A stretch of DNA of 64,000 nt from Clostridiales bacterium (lineage in GTDB: Bacteria; Bacillota; Clostridia; Oscillospirales; Oscillospiraceae). Below are positions 26,310 to 37,457 of the stretch, one piece after another. Positions within the stretch are counted from its first letter, which is position 1; every line of letters begins with the position of its first letter. Both the position numbers and the translations under genes were made by a program. The notes below the pieces were generated by a model. The model did not search any database and was not told the origin of the DNA. It saw only the letters and a program-made list of their open reading frames with translations. Where the stretch lies: positions 1 to 64,000 of the forward strand of contig JALFUW010000025.1 of NCBI GenBank assembly GCA_022786995.1, written 5' to 3'.

Positions 26310-28706
26310 ATGAACGAACAACTGGATGAACGTTTTTTAACTGCCCGGCGCCGCTATATCGAGAGCCAGTTTTCTCAGCTCAATGAAATGCAGCGTCAGG
26401 CGGTGATGACGACGGAAGGTCCGCTTTTGCTGCTGGCTGGCGCTGGAAGCGGAAAGACGACGGTTCTCATTAACCGAATCGCAAATCTTATGCGGTTTGG
26501 CCGCGGCAGCGACAGTAATGAGATTCCTGCCGATGTTTCTGAGGATGACGTTGCTTTTCTTGAATCCCTTGAGCCGGATGGCGAATATGACCGCTGGCGT
26601 GCCGAGCATCTTTGTACGGTGGAACCGGCGGCACCCTGGAGCATTCTGGCGATTACGTTTACCAACAAGGCGGCAAATGAAATCCGCGACCGCCTGTCAT
26701 CCCTGCTGGGCCCCGGTGCCCAGGATATCTGGGCAATGACCTTCCACTCCGCCTGCTGCCGGATTCTTCGGCGGGACATTGAGATAATGGGCTATACCCG
26801 CAGCTTTACCATCTATGATACATCGGATTCCGAGCGGATCATGAAGGATATCATCAAGGACATGGGCCTGGATGATAAGACCTTCCCGGCAAAATATGTT
26901 CTTGGAGCCATCAGCCGGGAAAAGGATAAGATGGTGTCCCCGGAGGAAATGCTGGAACGGGCGGAAGCCAGCGGAGATCTACGGGCTTTGCACATTGCCC
27001 GATGCTATGTAAAGTATCAGACCCGTCTGAAGGACAACAACGCGCTGGACTTTGACGATATTATTTTCGTGACGGTAAAGCTTCTGCAGGAGCATGAGGA
27101 TGTCAGGCAGTATTATCAGCGCAAGTTCCGATATGTACTGGTGGACGAGTATCAGGATACCAACCATATGCAGTATCTTCTGACCTCTTTGCTGGCGGGC
27201 GGGTATGAAAACGTCTGTGTGGTTGGCGACGATGATCAGAGCATCTATCGATTCCGCGGCGCTACCATTGAGAATATTCTGAACTTTGAAAAACAGTACC
27301 GTGGCTGCCGTACCATTCGGCTGGAACAGAACTATCGTTCAACACAGTCGATTCTGGACGCGGCGAATGCGGTGATTTCTCACAACCTCGGGCGGAAAGG
27401 AAAACGTCTGTGGACATCTAACGGACGTGGAGACCCCATTACCCTGTACGAAGCCAGCGACGAGGGAACGGAAGGCAATTATGTCGCCAGCCGCATCATA
27501 GCCGGTTCCCGGGGCAAGAATTTCAAGGACTTTGCAATCCTTTATCGAACGAACGCGCAGTCCAATGCTCTGGAATTCGCGCTGAAACGAAACGGAATTC
27601 CGTATCGCGTCATTGGCGGCACCCGCTTTTTTGACCGGGCGGAAGTCAAGGATATGCTGTCCTATCTGTGCGTTATCAACAACCGCACCGATGATCTCCG
27701 GCTGCGGAGAATTATCAACAATCCGCCCCGGGGGTTGGGCGCCAAGACCATTGAAACAGCCCAGCGGCTGGCGGACGCGGCGCATAAGCCGCTGTATGAT
27801 ATCGTGTCCGATCCCTATTCCTACGCACCGCTGGAAAAACCGGCTATGAAGCTGCTGCAATTCTCCGCGCTGATCGAGGAACTGGCGCAGATGCTGGACG
27901 ACGGTATGAGCCTGCCTGATTTCTACGAGGAACTGCTCATTCGTTCCGGCTATGTGGATATGCTGAAGGCGAAAGATACAGAGGAGAATAAGACCCGGCT
28001 TGAAAACGTCCGTGAATTGAAATCCAGCATTCTGTCCTACATGGAGAACACAGAAGCGCCGACGTTGGCAGGATTCCTTGAGGAAATTGCCCTGTACACC
28101 GACTTGGAGCAGTACAACGACAGCGATGACGCAGTTGTCATGATGACCATGCACTCGGCAAAGGGTCTGGAATTTCCCAATGTGTTCCTTGTTGGCTTCG
28201 AGGACGGCCTCTTCCCGGGTATGCGCGCCATCGGAGATGCCGAGGAAATGGAGGAGGAACGGCGGCTGTGCTATGTTGCCATTACCCGGGCAAAGCAGTC
28301 GCTGACCATCAGTTACGCCCGGCAGCGAATGCTGTATGGCCGCACCTCTGCGTCGCTGCCTTCCCGGTTTCTGAAAGAAATCCCGGAAGAATGCCTGATT
28401 CGCAAGGGCGGCTACCGCCGCGCGGCCCCGGAATACGGCGGCTATGTTGATTATTCCCAGAGCCGTCCATCACCTGCCCGTAAACCCCAGCCACGGTTTA
28501 CAGGAAGCTCCGTCGGCACATCCGCGGGGGTCGCGATGCTGGAACTGAATGCCGGGGATATGATCCAGCATGCTGCATTCGGCCGGGGTATGGTGCTGTC
28601 CGTTATGAAGATGGGCGCAGATGCACTGCTCGAAATTGCCTTTGACGATATCGGCACCAAAAAGCTGATGGCGAAAACGGCCTCAGCCCACATGAAAAAG
28701 CTGTAA
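26310..28706 (+). CDS. pcrA: ATP-dependent DNA helicase PcrA/UvrD
   Basis: 798 aa superfamily 1A helicase for repair and for removing obstacles from replication forks. Q-motif LNEMQRQAV, Walker A LAGAGSGKTTVL near residue 45, LAITFTNKAANEIRDRL, VDEYQDTNHMQYLL, VVGDDDQSIYRFRGA, LEQNYRST, MTMHSAKGLEFPNVF and CYVAITRAKQSL. The C-terminal tail carries the PcrA-type domain (IQHAAFGRGMVLSV). A roughly 25-residue acidic insertion (about 70-95) after motif I is longer than usual. Confidence 0.95.
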   Translation: MNEQLDERFLTARRRYIESQFSQLNEMQRQAVMTTEGPLLLLAGAGSGKTTVLINRIANLMRFGRGSDSNEIPADVSEDDVAFLESLEPDGEYDRWRAEHLCTVEPAAPWSILAITFTNKAANEIRDRLSSLLGPGAQDIWAMTFHSACCRILRRDIEIMGYTRSFTIYDTSDSERIMKDIIKDMGLDDKTFPAKYVLGAISREKDKMVSPEEMLERAEASGDLRALHIARCYVKYQTRLKDNNALDFDDIIFVTVKLLQEHEDVRQYYQRKFRYVLVDEYQDTNHMQYLLTSLLAGGYENVCVVGDDDQSIYRFRGATIENILNFEKQYRGCRTIRLEQNYRSTQSILDAANAVISHNLGRKGKRLWTSNGRGDPITLYEASDEGTEGNYVASRIIAGSRGKNFKDFAILYRTNAQSNALEFALKRNGIPYRVIGGTRFFDRAEVKDMLSYLCVINNRTDDLRLRRIINNPPRGLGAKTIETAQRLADAAHKPLYDIVSDPYSYAPLEKPAMKLLQFSALIEELAQMLDDGMSLPDFYEELLIRSGYVDMLKAKDTEENKTRLENVRELKSSILSYMENTEAPTLAGFLEEIALYTDLEQYNDSDDAVVMMTMHSAKGLEFPNVFLVGFEDGLFPGMRAIGDAEEMEEERRLCYVAITRAKQSLTISYARQRMLYGRTSASLPSRFLKEIPEECLIRKGGYRRAAPEYGGYVDYSQSRPSPARKPQPRFTGSSVGTSAGVAMLELNAGDMIQHAAFGRGMVLSVMKMGADALLEIAFDDIGTKKLMAKTASAHMKKL

Positions 28707-28751
28707 TTTTTGTAAAATCCCGGGCATATCCTGTTCCCGGAGGGGATGGGC

Positions 28752-31350
<2,599 letters not shown>

Positions 31351-31354
31351 AACA

Positions 31355-31391
31355 GACGGAGGTCAGCTCACAGGGGCTGACCTCCGTCTTT
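31355..31391. terminator. Terminator between ligA and the converging small gene
   Basis: GACGGAGGTCAGC and GCTGACCTCCGTC, a perfect 13-bp stem followed by TTTACAG; the minus side reads TGTTTTATT. Confidence 0.85.
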
Positions 31392-31599
31392 ACAGAGTAA
31401 AATCTTCCTGATCATATTTGGAAAAATCCAGTGCTTTCGCCTTCTTTGGAATCCGTTTGCAGGGATCATATCGGAAGCGCCAGCACTTATCCTCCGGCAG
31501 ACGCAGTCCTTTCCGGGCGCACAGAATCTGCCCATCCTCAAGCTCCGCACCGCTTTCGCAATAGCTGCAGAGTCGTTTCATTTTTTTTCGAAACAGCAT
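31390..31599 (-). CDS. Small cysteine-rich protein of unknown function
   Basis: 69 aa from ATG 31599, placed 7 nt after GGAGGG. Not recognised. A basic start (MLFRKKMKRL) precedes CSYCESGAELEDGQILCARKGL, then DKCWRFRYDPCKR, so CxxC plus later cysteines could bind zinc. Conserved-looking RYDPCKRIPKK. It may share a transcript with the ylbJ-like gene upstream (31-bp gap). Confidence 0.7.
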   Translation of the reverse strand: MLFRKKMKRLCSYCESGAELEDGQILCARKGLRLPEDKCWRFRYDPCKRIPKKAKALDFSKYDQEDFTL

Positions 31600-31629
31600 A
31601 ATTCGCCCTCCACATATCATTCTTACATA

Positions 31630-32598
31630 TTATACACCAGACAGAGCCTGATTTCCACTTCTTTTTTTACGGATCCTGTACAGCAGGGGTAGAACAAATA
31701 AAAATGGTACAATCGTCCGATATACGATGCAGCAGCTCAGAACAAGGCTGACCAGAAGCTGTATCATTTTTCCTAACCAATAGTATCGCAAAGACAGAGC
31801 CTTTGTAACGGAGACAGTTTGCGCCGTAACACACAACCCGCCTGCCGCAAGCATTCCGCTGCATAGGATGAAGCGGATAGAAACATTGGAAATCTGTGTC
31901 AATTCACAGCATCCATTGGACAGCTCCAGCAACCCGACAACCGCGACACGCACAGCCTGCGGCAAAAGCCAAAGAAACCATCTGTCCAGGAAAGCAATCC
32001 ATACACGAAACAGAACAATCCAGCCGCACACGACGCCCATTGTCTTGACGGCCCCCGCCATAATGTCACCATTTGAACTGACAGGCTGCTTATCAACACA
32101 TTCGGAATCATCCATATCAGACAAACAGCGTGCCGCAACCAGTGCGCCAGCGATATGGATTCCCCATAGTGCCCATGGCATCCAGGGCTTTGGAAACATC
32201 TGACCGACCACGCCAAAGACAAACGCGGGACCTGCGTTATTGCAGAACGCTAGCAGCTTCTGTGCCGAAGCTTTCCGCAAATGCCCATCCGCGTAGGCTT
32301 GATAGACACTCTGTGCCCCCACGGGGTATCCTCCCAGAAAGCAGGGAAGCGCAAGGGCCCCAGCTCCCCGAGGAAAACCAAGCAGAGAAGGTAGGCCCTT
32401 TTCCCGCCACGAAAAAGAGGCGGAGAAACTGAGGAAGGTGGAGGACAGGAGAAAAAAGGGAAACAGTGCCGGAATCACTGTTCGAACGCACATATCAATA
32501 CCATCAGCCGCCCCGGAAAGGGTGGTCTTCCCATCCAGAATCAGTATTAGCAGTCCGAGCGCGGATAAAATACAGGTTAATTGCCTGTGTCGATTCAC
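31630..32598 (-). CDS. ylbJ: YlbJ-like sporulation integral membrane protein (nucleoside-recognition/Gate domain)
   Basis: 322 aa from GTG 32598, which follows GAGGTGAGG; the track's longer start runs into the yqfC upstream region. About eight helices. CVRTVIPALFPFFLLSSTFLS, PCFLGGYPVGAQSVYQAYADG and KLLAFCNNAGPAFVFGVVG are YlbJ/Gate signatures. In Bacillus subtilis YlbJ is sigma-E dependent and needed for heat-resistant spores. It is divergent from yqfC, another sporulation gene. The family is clear; strict orthology less so. Confidence 0.82.
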   Translation of the reverse strand: MNRHRQLTCILSALGLLILILDGKTTLSGAADGIDMCVRTVIPALFPFFLLSSTFLSFSASFSWREKGLPSLLGFPRGAGALALPCFLGGYPVGAQSVYQAYADGHLRKASAQKLLAFCNNAGPAFVFGVVGQMFPKPWMPWALWGIHIAGALVAARCLSDMDDSECVDKQPVSSNGDIMAGAVKTMGVVCGWIVLFRVWIAFLDRWFLWLLPQAVRVAVVGLLELSNGCCELTQISNVSIRFILCSGMLAAGGLCVTAQTVSVTKALSLRYYWLGKMIQLLVSLVLSCCIVYRTIVPFLFVLPLLYRIRKKRSGNQALSGV

Positions 32599-32673
32599 GT
32601 TCCTCACCTCGAAAGAATCTATGCAAACGAGGGTGCAGTCATTCATATCATAGTCAAAAAGGGGGTGTACGGT

Positions 32674-32961
32674 ATGGGAAAAGGATATCGAATCATGGAA
32701 CTGCTTGCAGACCGGGCGGAATTGGAATCAGAACCGATGCCGGCACAGCCCATTATCGAAATTGCCGGTGAGCAACGGATACTTGTTGAAAACCACAGGG
32801 GCGTCAGTGCATACAGTACGGAAAAGGTTGTCATCAACGTTGAATTCGGCACGATCTGTGTTTGTGGGTGCGGTCTTCGTCTGTTTCGGATGACAAAGGA
32901 ACAGCTGGTGATTCGAGGCAGGATTGACACCGTCTCCTTGCAGAGGAGGAATGGAAAATGA
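32674..32961 (+). CDS. yqfC: Sporulation protein YqfC
   Basis: 95 aa from ATG 32674 after GGGGGTG. YabP/YqfC fold: IIEIAGEQRILVENHRGVSAYSTEKVVINVEFGTICVCGCGLRLFRMTKEQLVIRGRIDTVSL. Sigma-E regulon member in Bacillus. Overlaps yqfD by 4 bp. Confidence 0.92.
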   Translation: MGKGYRIMELLADRAELESEPMPAQPIIEIAGEQRILVENHRGVSAYSTEKVVINVEFGTICVCGCGLRLFRMTKEQLVIRGRIDTVSLQRRNGK

Positions 32962-34154
32962 CGTTCTGGAGATCCATCGACGGGCTCGTCGATGTGGAGT
33001 TAACCGCGGCGGAACCGGAAAAAGCGCTGACCGCTATCACACTCTCAGGCATAGGGCTGTTCGAGGTGCGTCATGATAAGAATCTTGTCTGCTCCTTTTC
33101 CATTCTGCGCAGAGACTATGCCAGACTGGCAGCATTGTGCGAAAAACAGGGACTGTCTTTGAAAACGAATCGCAGGCGAGGGATTTACTATGATTTTCTA
33201 AAGCTGCGTCATCGGAAAATACTGCTGACAGGCATAGGACTGCTTCTGTTCAGCGCACTTTTTCTGCCGTCAAGAATCCTGTTCGTCCGTGTGGAGGGAA
33301 ATGATGGGATACCGGCAAATCGGATCCTTTCCGTGGCGGAGGAATGCGGAATCCATATGGGTGCCTCCAGAAGGTATGTTCGTAGCGAGAAAGTCAAAAA
33401 TGCCTTATTGGACGCGATCCCACAGCTTCAGTGGGCAGGTGTGAATACGAGCGGCTGTACGGCCGTCATTTCTGTCCGGGAACGGGTGGTCAGCCCTTCT
33501 TTTCAGGAGCAAAGCGCTGTATCAAGCATCATAGCTGACAGGGACGGCTATATTCTATCCTGTGTCGTTACGCAGGGTACTGCCAAGATTCAGCCGGGGC
33601 AGTCTGTTCGAAAGGGACAAACACTGATTTCCGGCTATACGGAATGCGGCATTTACATTCAGGCGGCGCAGGCAAAAGGCGAGATCATTGCCCAGACCAA
33701 CAGGGAACTGAATGTGGTTGCCCCCGTAAACTGTATGAAACGGACAGTCAGGACAGATTCCACAAGGGGGATCAGCCTGCTTCTGGGAAAAAAACGTATC
33801 TTTTTTTGGAAAGGTAGTGGAATTTTGGATGCCGGATGTGGTAGAATGTATAAACAGTATGATTTAACGTTACCGGGCGGTTTTCGGCTGCCCGTCGCTC
33901 TGTGCGTGGACACATACAAGCACTTTGATTTGGAGAACTATGCGTCCGAGGCATCTTCACTGGAAGCGTTTGCCCCTCGCTATCTGAAATCACAAATGGT
34001 CGCGGGACAGATTCAGAGCGGTACGCAGGCGGTTGTGCGAAGCGGTGACGTGCTTCTGCTTAGGGGAAGCTATGTCTGCACAGAATCAATCGGTAAAGTG
34101 AAACCAGAACAGATTGGAGAGACAAATGGCAAAACAAACGGAGAGAATCGTTAA
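32958..34154 (+). CDS. yqfD: Sporulation protein YqfD
   Basis: 398 aa. A soluble N-terminal domain (FRSIDGLVDVELTAAEPEKALTAITLSGIGLFEV) precedes one helix near 86-106 (KILLTGIGLLLFSALFLPSRI), then the extracytoplasmic YqfD/SpoIV-like domain (FVRVEGNDGIPANRILSVAEECGIHMGA, VNTSGCTAVISVRER). Role in spore formation known only genetically. Its 3' end overlaps the phoH start. Confidence 0.92.
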   Translation: MTFWRSIDGLVDVELTAAEPEKALTAITLSGIGLFEVRHDKNLVCSFSILRRDYARLAALCEKQGLSLKTNRRRGIYYDFLKLRHRKILLTGIGLLLFSALFLPSRILFVRVEGNDGIPANRILSVAEECGIHMGASRRYVRSEKVKNALLDAIPQLQWAGVNTSGCTAVISVRERVVSPSFQEQSAVSSIIADRDGYILSCVVTQGTAKIQPGQSVRKGQTLISGYTECGIYIQAAQAKGEIIAQTNRELNVVAPVNCMKRTVRTDSTRGISLLLGKKRIFFWKGSGILDAGCGRMYKQYDLTLPGGFRLPVALCVDTYKHFDLENYASEASSLEAFAPRYLKSQMVAGQIQSGTQAVVRSGDVLLLRGSYVCTESIGKVKPEQIGETNGKTNGENR

Positions 34155-35139
34155 TGCGGATCGTGTAGAGGACCTGATTGCGGTTTTTGGATCCTTTGAC
34201 GAGAATATCAAGCGTATCGAGCAGGCTTTGAACGTGCAGGTTGTCAATCGCGGCACCGATCTGCGGGTGTCCGGCGACGAGGAAATGGTCGACAAAGCTG
34301 TCCGTACAATCGAGGGGCTTCTGACGCTGGCCTCCAAAGGGGAAGTAATTGATGAGCAGCGTGTCCGATATCTGATTACACTGGTCAATGAGGGAAATGA
34401 TCAGCAGGTCGCCCAGATGACAAAGGACGTGGTCTGCATCACCGCCAAGGGAAAGCCCATCAAAGCCAAAACCGTTGGTCAGCAGCGCTATATGCGGGCG
34501 ATCCAGTCCAATACGGTCACCATTGGCGTTGGCCCTGCCGGTACGGGCAAGACCTATCTGGCTGTGGCGGCAGCGGTTGCCGCTTTTCGTGAGCGAACGG
34601 TGAATCGGATCATTCTGACCCGCCCCGCTGTTGAGGCAGGGGAGCGCCTGGGATTTCTGCCGGGAGATCTGCAGAATAAGGTTGACCCCTACCTTCGCCC
34701 GCTTTACGATGCGCTGTATGATATGCTGGGTGCGGAAACCTTCCAGAAGTACCAGGAGCGCGGCTCCATTGAGGTGGCGCCCCTTGCCTATATGCGCGGC
34801 AGAACGCTGGATGACAGTTTTATCATTCTGGATGAAGCCCAGAATACCACACGGGAGCAGATGAAAATGTTCCTTACCCGTCTGGGTTTTGGTTCGAAAA
34901 TCGTGATCACCGGCGATGTGACCCAAATTGACCTGCCGGAGGATAAGGTTTCCGGCCTGAAGGACGCCATCCGGGTTCTGGACGGAGTAAAAGATATCGC
35001 GATCTGCCGCCTGACCTCAGCGGATGTAGTACGTCATGCGCTGGTACAGGAGATTATCAACGCTTACGAGAAAGCGAACAGCAAGCCGACTGCAAAGAAG
35101 CCCCAGCAGTTCAGCGGGCGGTATAAGAGGAAGAATTAA
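34126..35139 (+). CDS. phoH: PhoH-like ATPase
   Basis: 337 aa from ATG 34126 (GGAGAG upstream). An N-terminal RNA-binding-like region precedes the ATPase domain: Walker A VGPAGTGKTYLAVA, RPAVEAGERLGFLPGDLQNKVDPYLRPLYDAL, Walker B FIILDEAQNTT and ITGDVTQIDLP. The phoH-ybeY-era arrangement is the standard one for RNA maturation and ribosome assembly genes. Confidence 0.95.
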   Translation: MAKQTERIVNADRVEDLIAVFGSFDENIKRIEQALNVQVVNRGTDLRVSGDEEMVDKAVRTIEGLLTLASKGEVIDEQRVRYLITLVNEGNDQQVAQMTKDVVCITAKGKPIKAKTVGQQRYMRAIQSNTVTIGVGPAGTGKTYLAVAAAVAAFRERTVNRIILTRPAVEAGERLGFLPGDLQNKVDPYLRPLYDALYDMLGAETFQKYQERGSIEVAPLAYMRGRTLDDSFIILDEAQNTTREQMKMFLTRLGFGSKIVITGDVTQIDLPEDKVSGLKDAIRVLDGVKDIAICRLTSADVVRHALVQEIINAYEKANSKPTAKKPQQFSGRYKRKN

Positions 35140-35140
35140 C

Positions 35141-35641
35141 ATGACACATAAGATTAATCTGGTTTTTGAGCAGCTCAGCCTGCAAAAATTTACAATCAGC
35201 GGTATTATCCGTAAATGCATTCAGGAAACGCTCCGTGCCGAGGGCATCAGTGCAAAATGCGAAATTAACGTACTGGTGACCAATGATGGGGGCATTCATA
35301 CCATCAATCGGGAAAGCCGGGGCATCGACAGGCCAACGGATGTATTGAGTTTTCCTATGTTTCAGCTGGAGGCGGGGAATCCACCCAACGACTGGTCAGA
35401 ATATGAGGACCCGGAGACCGGTCTTGTTCCGTTGGGAGATATGTGCATCAGCCTGGAGCGGGCCACGGCGCAGGCGCAGGAATTCGGTCACTCCGTCCGC
35501 CGGGAGGTTGGCTATCTGACCATCCATTCCATGCTGCATCTGCTGGGCTATGACCATCTGGATGAGGCAGAGCAGAAACGCCAGATGCGCGCCAGGGAAG
35601 AAGCAATCGCCGCGGGTATTCACGGAATGTGCAGAGATTGA
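35141..35641 (+). CDS. ybeY: Endoribonuclease YbeY
   Basis: 166 aa from ATG 35141, one base after the phoH stop. Metal-binding HSMLHLLGYDH motif and NRESRGIDRPTDVLSFPMF. 16S rRNA maturation and ribosome quality control. Confidence 0.96.
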   Translation: MTHKINLVFEQLSLQKFTISGIIRKCIQETLRAEGISAKCEINVLVTNDGGIHTINRESRGIDRPTDVLSFPMFQLEAGNPPNDWSEYEDPETGLVPLGDMCISLERATAQAQEFGHSVRREVGYLTIHSMLHLLGYDHLDEAEQKRQMRAREEAIAAGIHGMCRD

Positions 35642-35661
35642 TGATTACACAGGAGAAGAAT

Positions 35662-36549
35662 ATGAAAACGAAAACCGCTATCATTACCATTGCAGGCCGC
35701 CCCAATGTGGGAAAGTCCACCCTGACCAACTATCTGGTAGGTGAAAAGATTGCCATCGTGTCCAATAAACCCCAGACCACCCGAAATCGAATCTGCGGAA
35801 TTGTCACGAAGGACAACCTGCAATTCATTTTCATGGATACCCCCGGCTACCACAAGGCCCGTACCAAACTGGGAGATTACATGGTCAGCACCGTCCGGGA
35901 GTCCATCTCCGATGTGGACGCCACCATTCTGGTTGTGGAACCAATTCCCTCCGTCGGCACCCAGGAGGAGGCTCTGATTGAGCGAATCCGTGCCACCCAC
36001 TGTCCCGCAATTCTGGTTATAAATAAGATTGATACCGTGGAGAAGGACAAGCTGCTGGAGGTCATTGCGGCCTATTCCGCCACCGGCGCATTTGACTCCA
36101 TCATTCCCATCTCCGCCAAAACCGGCGATGGCGTGGACGTCCTGCTGGCGGAATGCGAAAAGTATGCACAGGAGGGCCCCTTCCTGTTCCCGGATGACGT
36201 AACCACCGACCAGCCGGAGCGGCAGGTCATGGCCGAGATCATTCGGGAAAAGCTTCTGTGGTGTCTGGATAAGGAAATCCCCCACGGAACGGCGGTGGAA
36301 ATCAACACCTTCAGCGAACGTGACAATGGCATTATCGATCTGGATGCTACCATTTACTGCGAAAAGGCCAGCCACAAGGGCATTATCATCGGAAAGCAGG
36401 GAGCCATGCTGAAGAAAATCTCGTCTCTTGCCCGGGCGGATTGTGAGAAATTCATGGGAACCAAAGTCTACCTGACCACATGGGTAAAGGTGAAGGAAAA
36501 CTGGCGTGACAGTGATTTCATGGTTCGAAATTTTGGCTACAGCGAATAA
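35662..36549 (+). CDS. era: GTPase Era
   Basis: 295 aa from ATG 35662 after AGGAGAAG. G1 GRPNVGKST, G3 DTPG, G4 NKID, then a C-terminal KH domain (GIIIGKQGAMLKKISSLARADCEKFMGTKVYLTTWVKVKENWRDSD). Binds the 3' end of 16S rRNA. The diacylglycerol kinase and cytidine deaminase genes often found between ybeY and era are absent. Confidence 0.97.
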   Translation: MKTKTAIITIAGRPNVGKSTLTNYLVGEKIAIVSNKPQTTRNRICGIVTKDNLQFIFMDTPGYHKARTKLGDYMVSTVRESISDVDATILVVEPIPSVGTQEEALIERIRATHCPAILVINKIDTVEKDKLLEVIAAYSATGAFDSIIPISAKTGDGVDVLLAECEKYAQEGPFLFPDDVTTDQPERQVMAEIIREKLLWCLDKEIPHGTAVEINTFSERDNGIIDLDATIYCEKASHKGIIIGKQGAMLKKISSLARADCEKFMGTKVYLTTWVKVKENWRDSDFMVRNFGYSE

Positions 36550-36604
36550 TTTCCAGTGGTAAAACCGCCATCATTGCAAATCCTATCCACAGGAGGGATG
36601 CACG

Positions 36605-36748
36605 ATGGAAGCAAGAGAGTATTGGCAGCTTTTTTGGGAGACCGGCGCGCCGGAAGCCTATCTACTCTACAGCAGGCAAGTAAAATCGGAGGCACAATAT
36701 GTACTTGACCGTTCAGGGCATCGTCCTGAGAGTGACGGACTACAATGA
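36605..36748 (+). CDS. YqzL-like small protein
   Basis: 47 aa, too short for the ORF track. Translation: MEAREYWQLFWETGAPEAYLLYSRQVKSEAQYV and on to DGLQ. The W..F..TG....YLLY....K pattern fits the YqzL family, which lies between era and recO in Bacillus. AGGAGGGATGCACG precedes the ATG. Its 3' end overlaps recO by 50 bp in another frame. Function unknown. Confidence 0.65.
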   Translation: MEAREYWQLFWETGAPEAYLLYSRQVKSEAQYVLDRSGHRPESDGLQ

Positions 36749-37457
36749 CCGTGATGCCCTGCTCACGGTGCTGACCAGGGGACATGGCAGGCTGACCATC
36801 AAGGCCCGGGGTCTGCGTCGAAAAAACAGCCCACTGACCGCACCCTGCCAGCTGCTGGCCTTTGGTGAATTTACACTGTTTGAATACCGGGGGCAGTATA
36901 CAATCAATGAGGCCCACTCTATTGAGCTGTTCTCGCCATTGCGCAGAAGCTTAACCAAGCTTTCGCTGGCAACGTACTTTGCGCAGGCTTCCGAGATGCT
37001 CTCTCAGGAGGACCTGCCAAACCCCGAACTGCTATCGCTGCTGCTGAACAGCCTGTATGCACTGTGCAATTTGAAGCTGCCTGAAGCACAGATTAAGGCG
37101 GTCTTTGAACTGCGGGCAGCCTGCCTGTCTGGCTACACGCCGGATTTGTTTGGCTGCCACATCTGCGGCAATCAGAATCCGACCCGCTTTGACCTGCGGG
37201 CAGGACAGCTGGAATGTGAGAATTGCCGCAGTTCAGAATCCGATGGTATTCGTTTGCCGGTAACGCCGGCGATTCTGGAAGCCATGCGGTATATCTGTTT
37301 GTGTGACCCAAAACGGCTGTTTTCCTTTACGATAGGGGAAGAAACGCTGTTGCAGCTGGCAAATCTGACAGAAGCTTATCTGGCAACCCAGCTGGAACGG
37401 GGCTTTTCTACCCTGGATTTCTACAAATCTCTTTACATAGGAGAAAAATATGTCTGA
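36699..37457 (+). CDS. recO: DNA repair protein RecO
   Basis: 252 aa. OB fold start LTVQGIVLRVTDYNDRDALLTVLTRGHGRLTIKARGLRRKNSPL; zinc site CHICGNQNPTRFDLRAGQLECENC. Loads RecA on SSB-coated DNA with RecR. GGAGG 7 nt before the ATG; overlaps mutS2 by 8 bp. Confidence 0.95.
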   Translation: MYLTVQGIVLRVTDYNDRDALLTVLTRGHGRLTIKARGLRRKNSPLTAPCQLLAFGEFTLFEYRGQYTINEAHSIELFSPLRRSLTKLSLATYFAQASEMLSQEDLPNPELLSLLLNSLYALCNLKLPEAQIKAVFELRAACLSGYTPDLFGCHICGNQNPTRFDLRAGQLECENCRSSESDGIRLPVTPAILEAMRYICLCDPKRLFSFTIGEETLLQLANLTEAYLATQLERGFSTLDFYKSLYIGEKYV

